DNA from: G963668655 sp963668655
Lineage (GTDB): Bacteria > Myxococcota_A > SURF-8
Assembly (NCBI GenBank): GCA_963668655.2
Contig: CAXXPQ010000002.1
Span: forward strand, 868,001 to 932,000
Reading direction: 5' to 3'
Length of the DNA: 64,000 nt
Shown here: positions 8,504 to 17,700 of the stretch, piece after piece
How the letters are laid out: each line of letters begins with the position of its first letter
Position numbering within the stretch: position 1 is the first letter of the stretch
Made by a program: the position numbers and the translations under genes
The notes under the pieces: model-generated
Database searches by the model: none
The model's input: the letters and a program-made list of their open reading frames with translations, nothing else
What the model was told of the DNA's origin: nothing

Positions 8504-10093
8504 ATGCGTCCGCAGGACAAGGAACGGATCACCGTGGAGGTCACCCGCCGGATTCTGGAACGGGAGATCGAAACGGCCGCCCAGAGTCGGGAAGCCTATC
8601 TCGACAACCTGATTCACGAAGTTCTGTACTTCGAGGATCGGCGGCTGGAGTCCATGAAGTCGGTGCCGGAAGCTGATCGGCGCTTTCTGTCCGGGATCCG
8701 CAACCGCTTCCACAACGCCAGCGAGCAGGACAAGAAAGACATCCTGGAAGCCATCATCCGCTGGCACGCGGGCGAGGTGGTGGGCCATTTCAGTCCCACG
8801 ACCTACAACCTCAGCACCATCTTTCTGCCCTCGGCCATGGGCGTGCTGCTCAACGGCATGAGTCCGCTCAAACTGGCGAAAACCTTTCCCCGGCTGCCCA
8901 GTGTCTCCGAAAACATCGTGGTGCGCGGCGAGGTGGATCAGATCCGGGCGCTCGACCGGCTGGGCACCATCATCCTGGTGCCCACCCACAGTTCCAACCT
9001 GGACAGCATCGCCATCGGCTACGCGATCTACAAGCTGGGGCTGCCGCCCTATACCTACGGCGCGGGGCTGAACCTGTTCCGCAGCAAGGTGCTGGGATTC
9101 TTCATGCACCGGCTGGGGGCCTACAAGGTGGACCGCCTGAAGAAACACCGGCTGTACAAGGACGTGCTGAAGGAATACGCCACCATCACGCTGGAATTCG
9201 GTTACGACAACCTGTTCTTTCCGGGCGGTACGCGCAGCCGCTCCGGCGCGGTGGAACAAAAGTTGAAACTGGGGCTTCTGGGTTGCGGACTGAGCGCCTA
9301 CTACAACAATCTCCGCCGCCGGACGCGCATGCCGAAGATCTTCATCGTACCGGCCACCATCAACTACCAGATCACGCTGGAGGCCGAAACGCTCATCGAG
9401 GACCACCTGAAGGACGTGGGCAAACAGCGTTACATCATCGAGGACGACGAGTTCAGCCAGTTCGAGCGCCTGTTCACCTTCACGCGCAGCCTGGTGACCC
9501 TGGACGCCGATATCGTCATCAACATCGGCAAGGCCCTGGATCCCTTCGGGAACCGGGTGGACATGAACGGACGCAGCCTGGACGGGCGCGGACGCCCCAT
9601 CGAGATCGACCGCTACCTGTATCGGAACGGGGAACTGACCCCGGATCCGGATCGCGACGCCCAGTATTGCCGCGAGCTGGGGCGCAAGGTGGTGGACGCC
9701 TTCATGGAGGACTCGATCATCTTTTCCACCCACGTCCTGGCCTGGACGGTGTTCCGCATGTTGCGGAAAAAACACCCGGATCCGGATTTCTATCGGTTTC
9801 TGCGCCAGAGCGGCTACGAAAGCAGCCTGCCCATGGTGGATGTCTACCGCGCGGTGGAACGGAACCTGGTTCACCTCAGGGAGTTCGCCCAGGTGGGGCG
9901 TTTCCGGCTGGCGAAAACCCCGGCGGGGGAGGGGGCGGAGGAAGTGGTGGACCGCGCGTTGCGTCTGTTCGGGTGCTACCACAAACGCCCGGTGCTGGAG
10001 CGGCGCGGAGATCGCCTGTTTCCGGTGGACATGAATCTTTTGTATTACTATCGGAATCGCCTCTGGGGCTACGGCCTGGACGCGGCCGACTGA
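8504..10093 (+). CDS. plsB: Glycerol-3-phosphate 1-O-acyltransferase (PlsB-like)
   Basis: A 529-residue acyltransferase, shorter than E. coli PlsB (about 800). The HX4D catalytic motif is in PTHSSNLDS (H162, D167). A block near YTYGAGLNLF and the FFPGGTRSRSG block bind glycerol 3-phosphate in this family. The reaction acylates sn-1 of glycerol 3-phosphate at the inner membrane, the first step of glycerolipid synthesis. A G-rich ribosome site precedes the ATG. The next two genes, a GpsA-like protein and an APP1-like phosphatase, follow within about 20 nt each, which suggests a glycerolipid operon. Confidence 0.85.
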   Translation: MRPQDKERITVEVTRRILEREIETAAQSREAYLDNLIHEVLYFEDRRLESMKSVPEADRRFLSGIRNRFHNASEQDKKDILEAIIRWHAGEVVGHFSPTTYNLSTIFLPSAMGVLLNGMSPLKLAKTFPRLPSVSENIVVRGEVDQIRALDRLGTIILVPTHSSNLDSIAIGYAIYKLGLPPYTYGAGLNLFRSKVLGFFMHRLGAYKVDRLKKHRLYKDVLKEYATITLEFGYDNLFFPGGTRSRSGAVEQKLKLGLLGCGLSAYYNNLRRRTRMPKIFIVPATINYQITLEAETLIEDHLKDVGKQRYIIEDDEFSQFERLFTFTRSLVTLDADIVINIGKALDPFGNRVDMNGRSLDGRGRPIEIDRYLYRNGELTPDPDRDAQYCRELGRKVVDAFMEDSIIFSTHVLAWTVFRMLRKKHPDPDFYRFLRQSGYESSLPMVDVYRAVERNLVHLREFAQVGRFRLAKTPAGEGAEEVVDRALRLFGCYHKRPVLERRGDRLFPVDMNLLYYYRNRLWGYGLDAAD

Positions 10094-10103
10094 ACCGTTG
10101 CGG

Positions 10104-11177
10104 ATGAACGCCATGGAAAGCCTGACCGTCAGCATATTCGGAGCCGGAAAAGACGCCGTGGCCTACGGCCTGATCGCCGCCCGAAAAGGCCACCGGGTGC
10201 TCCTGTGGGACAAGGAGGAATCGCTCCTTCGCCGCATGGACGAAGCGCGTGAGTGCGAGGGGCTGGACGGCCATCGTTTTCCGGATGATCTGCGCCTCGT
10301 GACGAGCCTGGAGGAGGCGGCCCGGGAGGCGGACCTGCTGCTCCTGGCCGAGCCCGTGTATCTTTTGCGGGAACGCATGGGAAGCCTGGGGCCTTTCCTC
10401 TCCGGCGAGCAGATCGCGCTGCACATGGCGAAGGGCGTGGAGCGCCGGGGCAAGGCGGGCATCCGGCGGGTCAGCGAGATCGTCATGGAGGAATGCTGCA
10501 TCAAGAAAGTGGGGGCGCTGGTCAGTCCGTCCACGCCCGTGGAGCGGCTTTCGGGCGAGCCGGGCGCGGCGGTCATGGCCTCGCCGTACCGGGAAGTCGT
10601 GGCGCGGGTCAAGGATATCCTCACCACGCCCAGTTTCCAGGTATTTCAAAGTCCCGATCTGGTGGGCGTCGAACTGGGAGCGGCGCTGACGGAGGTCTTC
10701 GCCATCGCCTGCGGCGTGGCCGACGGCCTGGGATACGGATCCGGAACCCGGGCGCTGATCGTCACTCGCAGCCTGACGGAAATGGCGCGCATCGGCGAGG
10801 CTCTGGGGGCCCAGGCGGCCACCTTCTCCGGTTTTTCCGGCCTGGGCTGCCTGGTTTCCGCCGTGGGATCGAGCGAGCACGCGTCCTACGCCTACGGCCT
10901 GGCCCTGGGGGGCGAGCGCCGGGATGCCTCCACCGCCGTGCCTTCCCTGGACGGGCTCCAGACCGTGCAGGCCATCGATCCCTTCGTCCGCCGCCGCGGC
11001 ATTCCGGCCCCGATCCTCACGGGGATTCACGAGATCGTCACCGGCCGGCGCGGTTCCCGGGAAACGGCCGAACGTCTGGTGCGCATCGAGGCGGGCCGGG
11101 AAATGGACGCCGTCATCGGTTCGTTGTCCTGCGATCCCCAGAACGTTCCGCACGGTCCGCGCGGCGGGGAAGGTTAG
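10104..11177 (+). CDS. GpsA-like NAD(P)-dependent glycerol-3-phosphate dehydrogenase, divergent
   Basis: A 357-residue homologue of GpsA. The N-terminal nucleotide-binding loop is IFGAGKDAVAYG. The first conserved Lys is kept in AKGVER (K110). The segment matching the catalytic Lys of typical GpsA (ALKN...AxGxxDGxGxG) reads ALTEVFAIACGVADG, with Thr at 196. The usual GPSFA motif is also degraded to SPSTP. The protein may therefore bind glycerol 3-phosphate or NAD without normal turnover. Start is uncertain: ATG 10104, ATG 10113 and TTG 10098 are all in frame with weak ribosome sites. It lies directly after the acyltransferase gene. Confidence 0.75.
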   Translation: MNAMESLTVSIFGAGKDAVAYGLIAARKGHRVLLWDKEESLLRRMDEARECEGLDGHRFPDDLRLVTSLEEAAREADLLLLAEPVYLLRERMGSLGPFLSGEQIALHMAKGVERRGKAGIRRVSEIVMEECCIKKVGALVSPSTPVERLSGEPGAAVMASPYREVVARVKDILTTPSFQVFQSPDLVGVELGAALTEVFAIACGVADGLGYGSGTRALIVTRSLTEMARIGEALGAQAATFSGFSGLGCLVSAVGSSEHASYAYGLALGGERRDASTAVPSLDGLQTVQAIDPFVRRRGIPAPILTGIHEIVTGRRGSRETAERLVRIEAGREMDAVIGSLSCDPQNVPHGPRGGEG

Positions 11178-11189
11178 GCCGAATCCGAC

Positions 11190-12197
11190 ATGTATCCGCT
11201 GATCCGCAAGGACGACCGGCCGCTTTCGCCGGACTACCATGGACTCGTCATCACCTGCGACGTGGACAAAACCTATCTGGACACGGATTTCAAGTCGTTG
11301 AAAGGGCTGTGCGCCATTCCGCTGGAGTGGGCGGAGGACAAGTTGGCCCTTCCGGGCATGGCCCCGTTGTTGCGTGGATTCCGTTTCGGCGGGGAAGAAA
11401 ACGACGACCTGACGCCCTTCTACTTTCTCACCGCCAGCCCTCCGTTTCTGGCGCGGGCGCTGGCCCGGAAAATGCTTCTGGACGGCGTGCAGAGCGACGG
11501 CCTGACCTGCAAGGACTGGAAACGCGTGCTTTTCGTGCGGAGAAAGCCCCGGTGGCTGAAGCATCAGCTTTCCTACAAACTCTCGGCCCTGCTGAACCAG
11601 CGGCGCGCGCTTCCCCGCGACGCCCGGGAGATCCTGATCGGCGACGACGTGGAAACCGACGCCCTGGCCTACGCCGTGTACGCCGACCTGATTTCCGGGA
11701 ACATGGACGAGCGCGCCCTGATCCGTCTGGCGCGGACCGAAGGCTGCGACGAGGAAGAAATCCATGAAATCTTGGAAGCTTACCATGCCCTGGAGCTTCC
11801 CGGGGACCGGGTGGAATGGATTTACATTCTGCTGGAGCAGGGCAGTCCTCCCGCGCTTTTCCGAACCTTCGGCGATCATCTGACCGCCTGTCGCGGCGCG
11901 TTTCAACTGGCCCTGCACGCGGTCTGTCGCAAAACCGTACGTTTTCGCCATCTGCCTCGGGTGGCGCGGGACATCGTGGCGCGCGGACGCAACACGCCCG
12001 AAGGACTGGTTTCGGAGATCGAGGACGGCGTGGCGCGGGGATTTCTGGATCCCGAACGCTGCCGACCCATCCACGAGGAACTGTACCGGCAGGGCCTGCT
12101 TCCCGCCTGGAAACCCTATCCCGCCCCGGATGCGGACCTGGCCCCGCCCTCCAGAAACGATCGCGGGGGAAACTGGGTGGAGCGCCGCTCCGGGTGA
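11190..12197 (+). CDS. HAD-fold phosphatase, APP1/DUF2183-like (putative phosphatidate phosphatase)
   Basis: A 335-residue protein. The N-terminal HAD motif I is CDVDKTYLDTD (DxDxT). Motif II region is FYFLTASPPFLARAL, and the late acidic motif is LIGDDVETDALAY. The order and the TASP motif resemble the APP1 catalytic domain, known for yeast phosphatidate phosphatase. The C-terminal 150 residues are helical and unassigned. Placed after the acyltransferase and GpsA-like genes, a role in turning phosphatidate into diacylglycerol is the best inference. A broader HAD phosphatase function remains possible. Confidence 0.6.
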   Translation: MYPLIRKDDRPLSPDYHGLVITCDVDKTYLDTDFKSLKGLCAIPLEWAEDKLALPGMAPLLRGFRFGGEENDDLTPFYFLTASPPFLARALARKMLLDGVQSDGLTCKDWKRVLFVRRKPRWLKHQLSYKLSALLNQRRALPRDAREILIGDDVETDALAYAVYADLISGNMDERALIRLARTEGCDEEEIHEILEAYHALELPGDRVEWIYILLEQGSPPALFRTFGDHLTACRGAFQLALHAVCRKTVRFRHLPRVARDIVARGRNTPEGLVSEIEDGVARGFLDPERCRPIHEELYRQGLLPAWKPYPAPDADLAPPSRNDRGGNWVERRSG

Positions 12198-12268
12198 AGG
12201 CCCGCCTTCCCGGCCGTGAGGCTCCGGCCCGGGATTCTTTCGTCATTCCGGTGTGTTGAGGCATGCCA

Positions 12269-12297
12269 TTGCTCCCCGCCCGCCTTTCTGTTATATT
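12269..12297 (+). promoter_or_regulatory. Sigma-70-type promoter of the radical SAM gene
   Basis: TTGCTC (12269-12274), 17-nt spacer, TATATT (12292-12297). The spacing is ideal and the predicted start of transcription is about 45 nt before the GTG at 12348. Confidence 0.6.
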
Positions 12298-12347
12298 CGC
12301 TATAGTGAGGAAAACGGAATCGAAACCGGAAAACGGGAGTCCGGGCG

Positions 12348-13523
12348 GTGCGGCTGAAATCGGGTCTGGACAGGGAAAAACGGCTGGAGATCCTGGGCGA
12401 AGCCTCCCAGTACGACCTGGCCTGCGGCGTCTGCGGAGAAAGCCGCCGCCCCAGCACGCAAAAGGACCGCTGGGTCTATCCGACATCCTCGCCCGACGGA
12501 AAAAGCCAGAAACTGCTGAAGGTTCTCCAGACCAATCGCTGCCGACACGATTGCGCCTATTGCGCCTTCCGCACGGGCCGCGACGGACCGCGCACCCGAT
12601 TCGATCCGGAGGAACTGGCCGGGCTGTTCAAGGACATGCACGCAACCGGCCTGGCCCAGGGGCTGTTCCTCAGTTCCGCCATCCGAGGCCGCTCCGTCGC
12701 CACCATGGACGAGATGCTGTCCACCGTGGACATCGTGCGGAATCGCTACGGATTCCGGGGGTACGTTCATCTGAAGCTGCTGTCCGGCGTCGAGGAGGCG
12801 CAGATCGAGCAGGCTCTGCGGCTGGCCGACCGCGTGTCGGTGAATTTCGAGACGGTCAGCGACGTCCATCTTGCCCGCATCGCCCCGGAAAAACGCCTGG
12901 AAGGCGGACTCTGGGACACCATGCGCACGGCGCATCGGCTCTTTCACGCCATGAAGGCGAACGGATCGCCCATGCGCTGCACCGGCATGACCACCCAGCT
13001 GGTCGTCGGTCCCGCCGGGGAGACGGATCGTGAGATCGTGACGGCGACGCACCGGCATCACAAGGAATTCGGCCTGAAACGGACCTATTTCAGCGCCCAC
13101 AACCCCATAGAGGGAACGCCCCTGGAGGACCGCGATCCCACGCCGCCCTGGCGGGAGCATCGTCTGTATCAGGCGGACTTTCTGGTGCGTCAATACGGCT
13201 TTAAACCGCAGGAAATGGTGTTCGGGCCGGACGACGGCCTCTCACGCGAGATGGATCCCAAGACCGGCTACGCCCTGGCGCACCCGGAGCTTTTTCCCAT
13301 GGAAATCAACCGGGTTCCGCTGGAGGCGCTGTTGCGGGTGCCCGGCATCGGTCCGGTGGGAGCGAAGCGCGTTCTGGACGCCCGCCGGATCGAGACGATC
13401 CGCGAGCCCCGGCAGTTGGCCGTCCTCGGCGTGCGGGCCCGCGTCGCCGCGCCGTTTCTGCTCTTCGACGGCCGCCGCAGGCTTTCCGGCGGCCTGCCCG
13501 ATCAATTGGTCCTGCCGTTCTGA
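12348..13523 (+). CDS. Putative DNA modification/repair radical SAM protein with helix-hairpin-helix
   Basis: A 391-residue radical SAM enzyme. The cluster motif CRHDCAYC gives C65, C69 and C72 (CX3CX2C). A C-terminal helix-hairpin-helix reads VPGIGPVGAKRV near residue 325. An additional N-terminal Cys pair lies in CGVCGES. This architecture matches the family named putative DNA modification/repair radical SAM protein, usually encoded next to a uracil-DNA-glycosylase-like partner. No partner is visible in this window. GTG start with GGGAG 8 nt upstream; a promoter precedes it. Confidence 0.8.
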   Translation: MRLKSGLDREKRLEILGEASQYDLACGVCGESRRPSTQKDRWVYPTSSPDGKSQKLLKVLQTNRCRHDCAYCAFRTGRDGPRTRFDPEELAGLFKDMHATGLAQGLFLSSAIRGRSVATMDEMLSTVDIVRNRYGFRGYVHLKLLSGVEEAQIEQALRLADRVSVNFETVSDVHLARIAPEKRLEGGLWDTMRTAHRLFHAMKANGSPMRCTGMTTQLVVGPAGETDREIVTATHRHHKEFGLKRTYFSAHNPIEGTPLEDRDPTPPWREHRLYQADFLVRQYGFKPQEMVFGPDDGLSREMDPKTGYALAHPELFPMEINRVPLEALLRVPGIGPVGAKRVLDARRIETIREPRQLAVLGVRARVAAPFLLFDGRRRLSGGLPDQLVLPF

Positions 13524-13589
13524 GACGGAAGATGGGATTCCGTCCTTCAACGCATTTTCCCTTGTCGGCGGATGGCTTCCATCCGGGTT

Positions 13590-13612
13590 CGGGGATCCGC
13601 CCCGCGTTTTTT
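13590..13612 (+). terminator. Rho-independent terminator after the radical SAM gene
   Basis: CGGGG-ATCCG-CCCCG stem (13590-13604) followed by CG and six T (13607-13612). Confidence 0.75.
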
Positions 13613-13688
13613 GGGATTGACTTCAAGACAAAATAGAGGTACATGATATTGTTATACAATCAATCTTCGGCCGAATCGGAGGCATGGG

Positions 13689-14567
13689 ATGTCGAATTGG
13701 ATGAAAATCGTATGGCCCGGAGCCAAAACCTTCTTCATCGGTTCCGTCGCCGGGATCGCCCCCTTTCTATTCATGCAGATCCTGCCGGGCATGCTGCAAT
13801 CGGATTCCGCTTCCATGTCGGTCACTCCCGCGCCGATTTGCATGACCGGCTTCATCGTCGGGGTAATCACCATGATTATTTTCGCCAAGGACGCCGGGAG
13901 CGGCGAACCCCAGCATGAAAACCGCGACATCTTCTTCTATGCGCTCGGCATTCCCGCCATCCTGATCGCCATGATAAGCAATATCGGCCAGCAGATGACT
14001 ACGAACCAGGTCAAAGCCAGCGCCTCCGAAAACATCATCAATCGAGCCGTGGAGGACAACACCGTAGAAAACAAGATCGAGGAAATCGATATGGACGCCA
14101 TTCTTCAGGGTCAGGCGTCGAATTTCACCGACTGGTTCCGTCCGAATCTGGCCTATGCCGACGATAAAAAGCCGCCTTCCGCCGCGACTCCGCCCGCATC
14201 GGAGGGGGACGTTTCGAAAAAGGAGGAAAAAGACACGATTCCCGACGAACCGGCCGCCCCAGGCCGGGACTCCGCCGCGAAACCGAAAGGAAATTCCGGC
14301 GATACCTATCTCGTGACCATCGGCAGGTTCAACAGCGTCAAGGATCCGGCGCTGCGCGAAACGCTCAAGCACAGCATGGAAACCACGTTCATCACGGAGC
14401 AATATGTCACCAAGGAATTGAATGTCGTGGAAATCGACGGGAATCCCTACATCGTCTATTCGAAGCACGGCAGCAAGGAAAACGCCGAAAAAACCTATAA
14501 GCTCTTGCGCGTCAACGATCCGAACACCAAACCGCAGATCTTCAAGGTTCCGAATCGATTCCAATAG
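13689..14567 (+). CDS. Membrane protein with SPOR-like C-terminal domain, function unknown
   Basis: A 292-residue protein. Three hydrophobic helices lie in the first 105 residues, then a linker rich in P, A, K, E and D (about 165-205). The last 85 residues (TYLVTIGRF, then VVEIDGNPYIVYSKHGS and TYKLLRV) have the alternating beta pattern of SPOR-like repeats. The domain orientation suggests an extracytoplasmic C-terminus. GGAGG sits 6 nt upstream of the ATG. I do not recognise the family. It stands alone, with a terminator upstream. Confidence 0.6.
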   Translation: MSNWMKIVWPGAKTFFIGSVAGIAPFLFMQILPGMLQSDSASMSVTPAPICMTGFIVGVITMIIFAKDAGSGEPQHENRDIFFYALGIPAILIAMISNIGQQMTTNQVKASASENIINRAVEDNTVENKIEEIDMDAILQGQASNFTDWFRPNLAYADDKKPPSAATPPASEGDVSKKEEKDTIPDEPAAPGRDSAAKPKGNSGDTYLVTIGRFNSVKDPALRETLKHSMETTFITEQYVTKELNVVEIDGNPYIVYSKHGSKENAEKTYKLLRVNDPNTKPQIFKVPNRFQ

Positions 14568-14675
14568 AGGATATCCTCGGAGCCGGGGCCGGAACAAACT
14601 CCGTCCAATCGTTTCCGTCTCGGCGTTCCGATGAAATCCATTGGAGCCTTTCGGTTTTTATTCTATAGCCCGTTT

Positions 14676-14706
14676 TTATTGAAATGCGCTATTGGGGCAG
14701 TTATTA
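14676..14706 (+). mobile_element. Solo IS630-type end, relic
   Basis: GAAATGCGCTA followed by GGGG and TATTAA matches the left end of the IS630 element at 18926 in sequence and spacing, in the same orientation. No transposase follows, so this looks like a remnant end. Confidence 0.4.
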
Positions 14707-14718
14707 ACCGCCAACACC

Positions 14719-14742
14719 GCCGCCCCTCTTTTAAGGGGCGGC
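14719..14742 (+). other. Stem-loop in the leader of the large FGE-like lipoprotein
   Basis: GCCGCCCCT and AGGGGCGGC form a perfect 9-bp stem with a 6-nt loop, ending 18 nt before the ATG at 14761. It could attenuate transcription or hide the ribosome site; no T-tract follows. Confidence 0.5.
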
Positions 14743-14760
14743 CTTCGGTTGCGAGGGCGT

Positions 14761-17700
14761 ATGAGCGAACGTAATACGAATCGGATCGTGGCGTGGTTTT
14801 GCTTTCTCGTGGCCGGGCTCTGCCTGTTTTTAACGGTTGGCTGTACGAAAGAGGCCTGTAAAGATTGTCCGGAGCCGTTCATCATCGATGGCGATCTGGA
14901 CAGGGATCCGGATCGGGAGGCGGATGGAACGGAGAATGAAGCGTCCGACGGCACGGAAGACGAGACTGGCGATACAGATATAGAAAGGGCCGAAGTCGCG
15001 TTCATCGACCTCGCCTCCAACAGCTTCGTGCATGATCCCAATTTCAGTGTTGATAATGTTGCCGCAGAAGTTTTCAGATTCTATGTCAGCAGATTGAAGC
15101 CCTTTACCATTCAGAACGTGGCGGTTACGAACCGGCAGTTCAAGGAAATCACGAATTATACGCCCACGCCGCGAGGATATGACTCCTGCGTGGATCGCTC
15201 GCCGGACATGCCCGAGGCGGCCGTGCTGACCAGCTTCGTGCAGGCGGCCGTGTTTCTGAACGCACTTTCCGAAAAGGAAGGTTATCCGCCATGTTACGTC
15301 TGCCAGGCATGTAGCGGGAACGAGAATGTATGCCCGTACGGCTCCTATGATTGGGAGAACGGGCTGGAGTGCGAGTTCGATCCGCAATGGCCCTTCCCCA
15401 AGGATTGTCCCGGCTATCGGCTGCCATCCCCCCTGGAGTGGGAATATGCCGCGCGCTCGGGCGCCCTGGGCAGCCTTCCGTGCAAGGACGACCCCAGGTA
15501 CGGTTTCTGCGGCGAGGACGATTTCGCCGACCTGGCGGAACTGGGCCATGTGGAAGATCCGGAAAGCTGCATGTGGCCGTACAACGTGGGCACCATGCCT
15601 CCCAACGCCTTCGGCTTGTACGACACCATCGGCAACTCACGTGAAATCACGCTCGTCGGAATGAAAGACCCGGATAAATACGGAGCCCATATGGAAGCCA
15701 TCGATGATGATTTTGAATATCGTGAAGAGAGACTCGACGATTATTGCATTCATAGAAAAAATTGCAGCACGACGGCATCAAACGTTCATTACCATCAGTG
15801 TCTTTTTTACGAATTTGAACCTGGCGTTTTCCACAATATTCGTGACTTTGCTTTCCGGCCCGCCCGCACGCTTTTCACCGAAAACAGTGGCCTGACTCCT
15901 GCGTCTTCCTATACCTCCGAGAAGTCCATGGAAGCGGCCCGGCCTTCGCCCGTTTCCTGCCAAGAGGCCAATCGGCAGGAATTCGCCACCCCCACCCTGA
16001 GCTTCATCAATCCCTTTCCCGGTCCGTACTACATCCAACCGATGGCCTGGCTCCGCAACGGCCTGTGGTTCGGAAGCTGGGCCGGAAACCAGGTCTGGCC
16101 CTCGCAACTGGCCGGAGGACACCAGCCGAACTGGGGGGAAACCGTGGCCGGCCCGCCCGTGGAGGCCTGGGGAGGCGTCTGGGCGGGAAACAACCAGGGG
16201 GCTATTCTCGCCGCACATACGGACAGTGAAAAGACCTGGCCCGCCGTGACGGAAATGACCGGAAGCCTTCCGAAAACGCTGGTTTACGATTCCGTCGGCG
16301 ATCGCATTCTGGGCTGGGAGAATTTCCATCTCTTCGTCCGGGAAGCCGGCGGCGCTTCGCACGTCTTCCACTACAACGTCTACAAGCCCGTGGGTGCCTC
16401 CGGACGCTTCGAGCAGGTCGGCGAACTCGACGGCGTGTACATCCTGGGCAAGGGAAGCCTGGTTCTTTACAAAAACGACGTGCTGCTGTTCGATTTCATC
16501 GTGCGCGGCATGGCGGAGGACGATCTGCGCTTTTCCGCCGGTCTGTTCAAACTGGAAGGCCGGGACTGGCGCTTGCTCGCCGAATTCGGCGAGGACCGGT
16601 TCGCCCCCTACGCGAACAGCGACGAGGCCTATCTCTTCCGGGGAATCCCTATGGAGTTTCAAGGCAAGCTGATCCTCCCATCCATTCCCGGGACGCTCTG
16701 GCAATGGGATGGGGAGAACGCGAAGATCGTCCTCCAGGATGAAAGGATCGAACCGTACCGGGCCGAGCCCTATCTCGCCGCCACGTCGAGCGAACTTTTT
16801 CTGGCGGCCAACGGGGATGTCTTCCGGATCGAGGAAAATCAACTGGTTCAAGACCTCGATTTCGAGGATCCCGTGCGTCTCTTCGGACTCGCGAGCGGAA
16901 ACGGCGAAAAGATCTACGTCGGCGGAGCGAAGGTCGTCCACCAGGGCGACAATATCGTCAAGAGCTTCCTTTCGGTTCGGAACGGCGACGCCTGGACGTC
17001 TCTGGACAAGCACATCTACGGCAAGGCGTTCCCGCCGCCTCTGACCACGGTGTCCATCGGCGAGAATGGAAAAGGCCTCGCCGGAGGATACCAATACGGA
17101 GACAAGCCGCATTTCGGGCCCGTGCTGCGCTTCGACGGAATGAGCTGGTATCCGTGGACCGAGAGCGATTATCCCGTGGTGGGAACCTACACGAAAGATG
17201 GAGAGACGGCCTGGTTCGCCACGCAGGCCGGGATTTATCGCATCTCCGATGAGGAAGGCGTGGTCCGCGAGCGCATTCCCCATTCGAAGGGGCGCTACAT
17301 TTTCCGCCTGACCGGTCACGGCGACGAAATTTACGCCATCGGGGAATGGGGGCTGCTCTGGAAACGCGGGGAAAGCGGGTGGGTGGAACTGCCGATCGAT
17401 AGCACGTCGTTCATCTTCGACGGCTTCTTCGAGGCGAACGAAGCCGTCCTGGTCATGGACGACGACTGGGCGGAAGCCGGCCGATACCTCTACGTCCTCG
17501 ATCTCGACAGCCGGGAATTGACGCCCTGGCCCGCGCCCGCGATTGCGGAAGGATACGAAAAGAACATCAACAGCACGTCCGTCGGCATGAACGAATGGCA
17601 CTATCATTTGCAACGCAGCCACCTGGTTCGCGACAGGGATGGAAGGGTCTGGCTGGGTCGGGGCGACGGCGTCTGGGTGGCCGACCGGATCGGAAGCGCA

